Positions 13,525-14,786 of a stretch of 14,786 bases of DNA are shown here, piece after piece (positions within the stretch are counted from its first letter, which is position 1; every line of letters starts with the position of its first letter). The notes under the pieces are model-generated. The model saw nothing but the letters and a program-made list of their open reading frames with translations. It was not told where the DNA came from and made no database searches. The position numbers and the translations under genes are program-made. Source of the DNA: Flavobacteriales bacterium UBA3431 (lineage in GTDB: Bacteria > Bacteroidota > Bacteroidia > Flavobacteriales > Schleiferiaceae); NCBI GenBank assembly GCA_002381225.1, contig DFSS01000024.1, forward strand, positions 1-14,786. The letters are read 5' to 3'.

Positions 13525-13528
13525 AGTC

Positions 13529-13536
13529 CTAAGGTA
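13529..13536 (-). promoter_or_regulatory. Imperfect -7 element (TACCTTAG) before the adenosyltransferase
   Basis: One mismatch from TAnnTTTG, ending 4 bases before the GTG start, the same spacing as in the flippase promoter. It lies in the 69-base gap between two divergent genes. No -33 element is evident. Confidence 0.3.
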
Positions 13537-13593
13537 ACAGATTGCCGGCGTTTGTGTTCGGCGATTAAACCCGACGACCCTGGGCCGCGTCCA

Positions 13594-14748
13594 ATGACCA
13601 CGATGAAAAATTTCCTCCTGCTTAGTGCGTTTGGCCTTCTTTGGGCAAGTTGTCAACCCGAAGTTCCCGCTGACCCCATCGCGGAGTACCTCAATCTTCC
13701 GGCCACCCCATATGATTACACGCCGACGAATCTGCCTGAGCACTTTGCCCAAGCGAATGTTTTGGCGTCTGACAACACCCCGCTGACTAACCCCGTTACG
13801 GATGAAGGGGCTACGTTAGGCCGAGTCCTTTTTTACGACAAAAACCTGAGCGCCAACCGGACTCTTGCCTGCGCAAGTTGCCACCAACAGGGCCTGGGCT
13901 TTGGCGATAGTGCCCGCTTCAGTACGGGATTCGCAGGGGGAAAAACAGGACGCCATTCTATGGGTCTGAGCAACGCCCGGTTCTATGCCAATGGAGCTTT
14001 TTTTTGGGACGAACGCGCAGCCTCGCTGGAGGAGCAGGTGCTCATCCCAGTTCAGGACCCCATCGAAATGGGCATGTCTTTGGATAGCGTTGTGGCACGA
14101 GTGAACGCCTTGCCCTACTATGCCCCGTTGTTTGAATCTGCTTTTGGCAGTGAGGACATCACCGAAACAGGTATTCGAAATGCGTTGGCTCAGTTTGTTC
14201 GGAGCATCATGAGTTATTCCTCGCCATATGATCAAGGCCGGGCCCAAGTCAATACCCCCGGGGAGCCATTTCCCAATTTCACGGCCCAAGAAAATCAGGG
14301 CAAAGCACTCTTTTTTGGTATACCGCCCGGTCCCGGAGGCCCTCCCGTGCCGGGAGCCTGTGTCACCTGCCACGGCACGGAAGCGTTTACAGCGCCAGGA
14401 CCACGGAACAATGGCTTGGATGCGGTCACAACCGATGCGGGAGTTGGTGGGGTAAACGGAAATCCGGCACAGCTTGGCCTCTTTAAGGTGCCCTCATTGC
14501 GCAATTTGACCGGCCGAGGCCCCTATATGCACGACGGCCGATTCGCCACTTTGGCCCAAGTGATTGATCATTACAGCACCGGGGTACAAGACCACCCCAA
14601 CTTAAGTCCGCAGCTACGCGGCCCCAATGGAGATCCCGTAGTACCCAACTTTAGTGCAGCCCAAAAAGCCGCGTTGGTCGCTTTTTTGCAAACATTGGAT
14701 GACGCTTCGCTGGCGAACGATGTGAAGTATGGTAATCCGTTTAAATAG
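13594..14748 (+). CDS. Di-haem cytochrome c peroxidase-like lipoprotein (CcpA/MauG family)
   Basis: A 384-residue exported protein with a lipoprotein signal ending LLWASC (C20; the W at -3 is unusual but tolerable), so it is probably membrane-anchored. Two c-type haem sites are present, CASCH (93-97) and CVTCH (256-260). FFWDERAASLEEQ (137-149) and IPVQDPIEMG (151-160) are typical of the family, and YMHDGRFATL (311-320) holds the probable distal Met ligand M312 of the C-terminal haem. The likely role is reduction of H2O2 with electrons from a cytochrome, though MauG-like oxidation is possible. An insertion rich in Pro/Gly (243-255) precedes the second haem. It may start at ATG 13594 or at 13603 (MKNFLLL), which gives a cleaner signal peptide. 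It is divergent from the adenosyltransferase; the GCTAGAG repeat module begins 9 bases after its stop. Confidence 0.9.
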   Translation: MTTMKNFLLLSAFGLLWASCQPEVPADPIAEYLNLPATPYDYTPTNLPEHFAQANVLASDNTPLTNPVTDEGATLGRVLFYDKNLSANRTLACASCHQQGLGFGDSARFSTGFAGGKTGRHSMGLSNARFYANGAFFWDERAASLEEQVLIPVQDPIEMGMSLDSVVARVNALPYYAPLFESAFGSEDITETGIRNALAQFVRSIMSYSSPYDQGRAQVNTPGEPFPNFTAQENQGKALFFGIPPGPGGPPVPGACVTCHGTEAFTAPGPRNNGLDAVTTDAGVGGVNGNPAQLGLFKVPSLRNLTGRGPYMHDGRFATLAQVIDHYSTGVQDHPNLSPQLRGPNGDPVVPNFSAAQKAALVAFLQTLDDASLANDVKYGNPFK

Positions 14749-14757
14749 GTGTGAGGA

Positions 14758-14786
14758 GCTAGAGAGCACGCGCTTCGCGCTGAAGC
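14758..14786 (+). repeat. Second copy of the 29-base GCTAGAG module (ends at window edge)
   Basis: Aligns without gaps to 9073-9101, with six mismatches in 29. The 3' half can fold as GCTTC-GCGCT-GAAGC (14772-14786). It may continue past the window edge. As at 9030-9101, it sits directly behind a plus-strand gene. Confidence 0.6.

Noticed and set aside
13489..13593. Longer peroxidase start at TTG 13489
   Set aside because: It would bury the lipoprotein signal peptide inside the protein and overlap the adenosyltransferase start; ATG 13594 or 13603 places the signal correctly.
13525..13752. Longer adenosyltransferase start upstream of GTG 13524
   Set aside because: The extension would overlap the divergent peroxidase gene, is unlike the family, and ignores the canonical M-K-I-Y-T-K-T-G start.

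Overview
The window comes from a bacterium of the phylum Bacteroidota, probably near the Flavobacteriales, with a GC content that by eye is well above 50% in coding DNA. The main evidence is a cluster of families typical of that phylum: a DUF2795-type acidic small protein, a DUF4292 lipoprotein, a degenerate LytM/EnvC-like protein, a roughly 1,120-residue SecA without the C-terminal zinc finger, and several TAnnTTTG (-7) promoter boxes. No tRNA, rRNA, CRISPR array, phage gene or insertion sequence was seen.

Left part (1-2280, all protein genes on the minus strand). The window opens with the 5' end of ileS, joined by an ATGA overlap to a RidA-family enamine/imine deaminase. After a 420-base non-coding island comes a fold-type II PLP enzyme of the serine racemase / threonine-serine dehydratase group. 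The dehydratase makes reactive enamines and RidA-family proteins hydrolyse such compounds, so this may be a functional neighbourhood. The IleRS start carries the altered class I signature GIHH in place of HIGH. The island (850-1269) is the least ordinary part of the window. On the plus strand it holds a candidate structured RNA of about 130 nt, with a three-way junction and an intrinsic terminator. On the minus strand it holds a short divergent unit made of a -7 box, a hairpin and a terminator-like hairpin.

Middle part (2326-9034, plus strand). Six tightly packed genes follow: an MOP-type polysaccharide flippase, dUTPase (dut), a sugar-phosphate nucleotidyltransferase with a left-handed beta-helix tail, a secreted TPR protein, a DUF4292 outer-membrane lipoprotein, and an EnvC-like coiled-coil/LytM protein. 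Overlaps and 1-3 base gaps suggest one operon with an internal promoter before the nucleotidyltransferase. The theme is cell-envelope biogenesis.

Right part. A 211-base convergent gap (9035-9245) holds a GCTAGAG repeat cluster, with an inverted copy next to secA. A related 29-base module recurs at the very end of the window. On the minus strand, read 5'->3', come a PduO-type cobalamin adenosyltransferase, the DUF2795-like protein and secA. Divergent from the adenosyltransferase is a di-haem cytochrome c peroxidase-like lipoprotein.

Most of the window is housekeeping. The points most worth following up are the 1105-1237 RNA candidate, the GIHH motif of IleRS, the very short leaders behind -7 boxes, and the dispersed GCTAGAG repeat.
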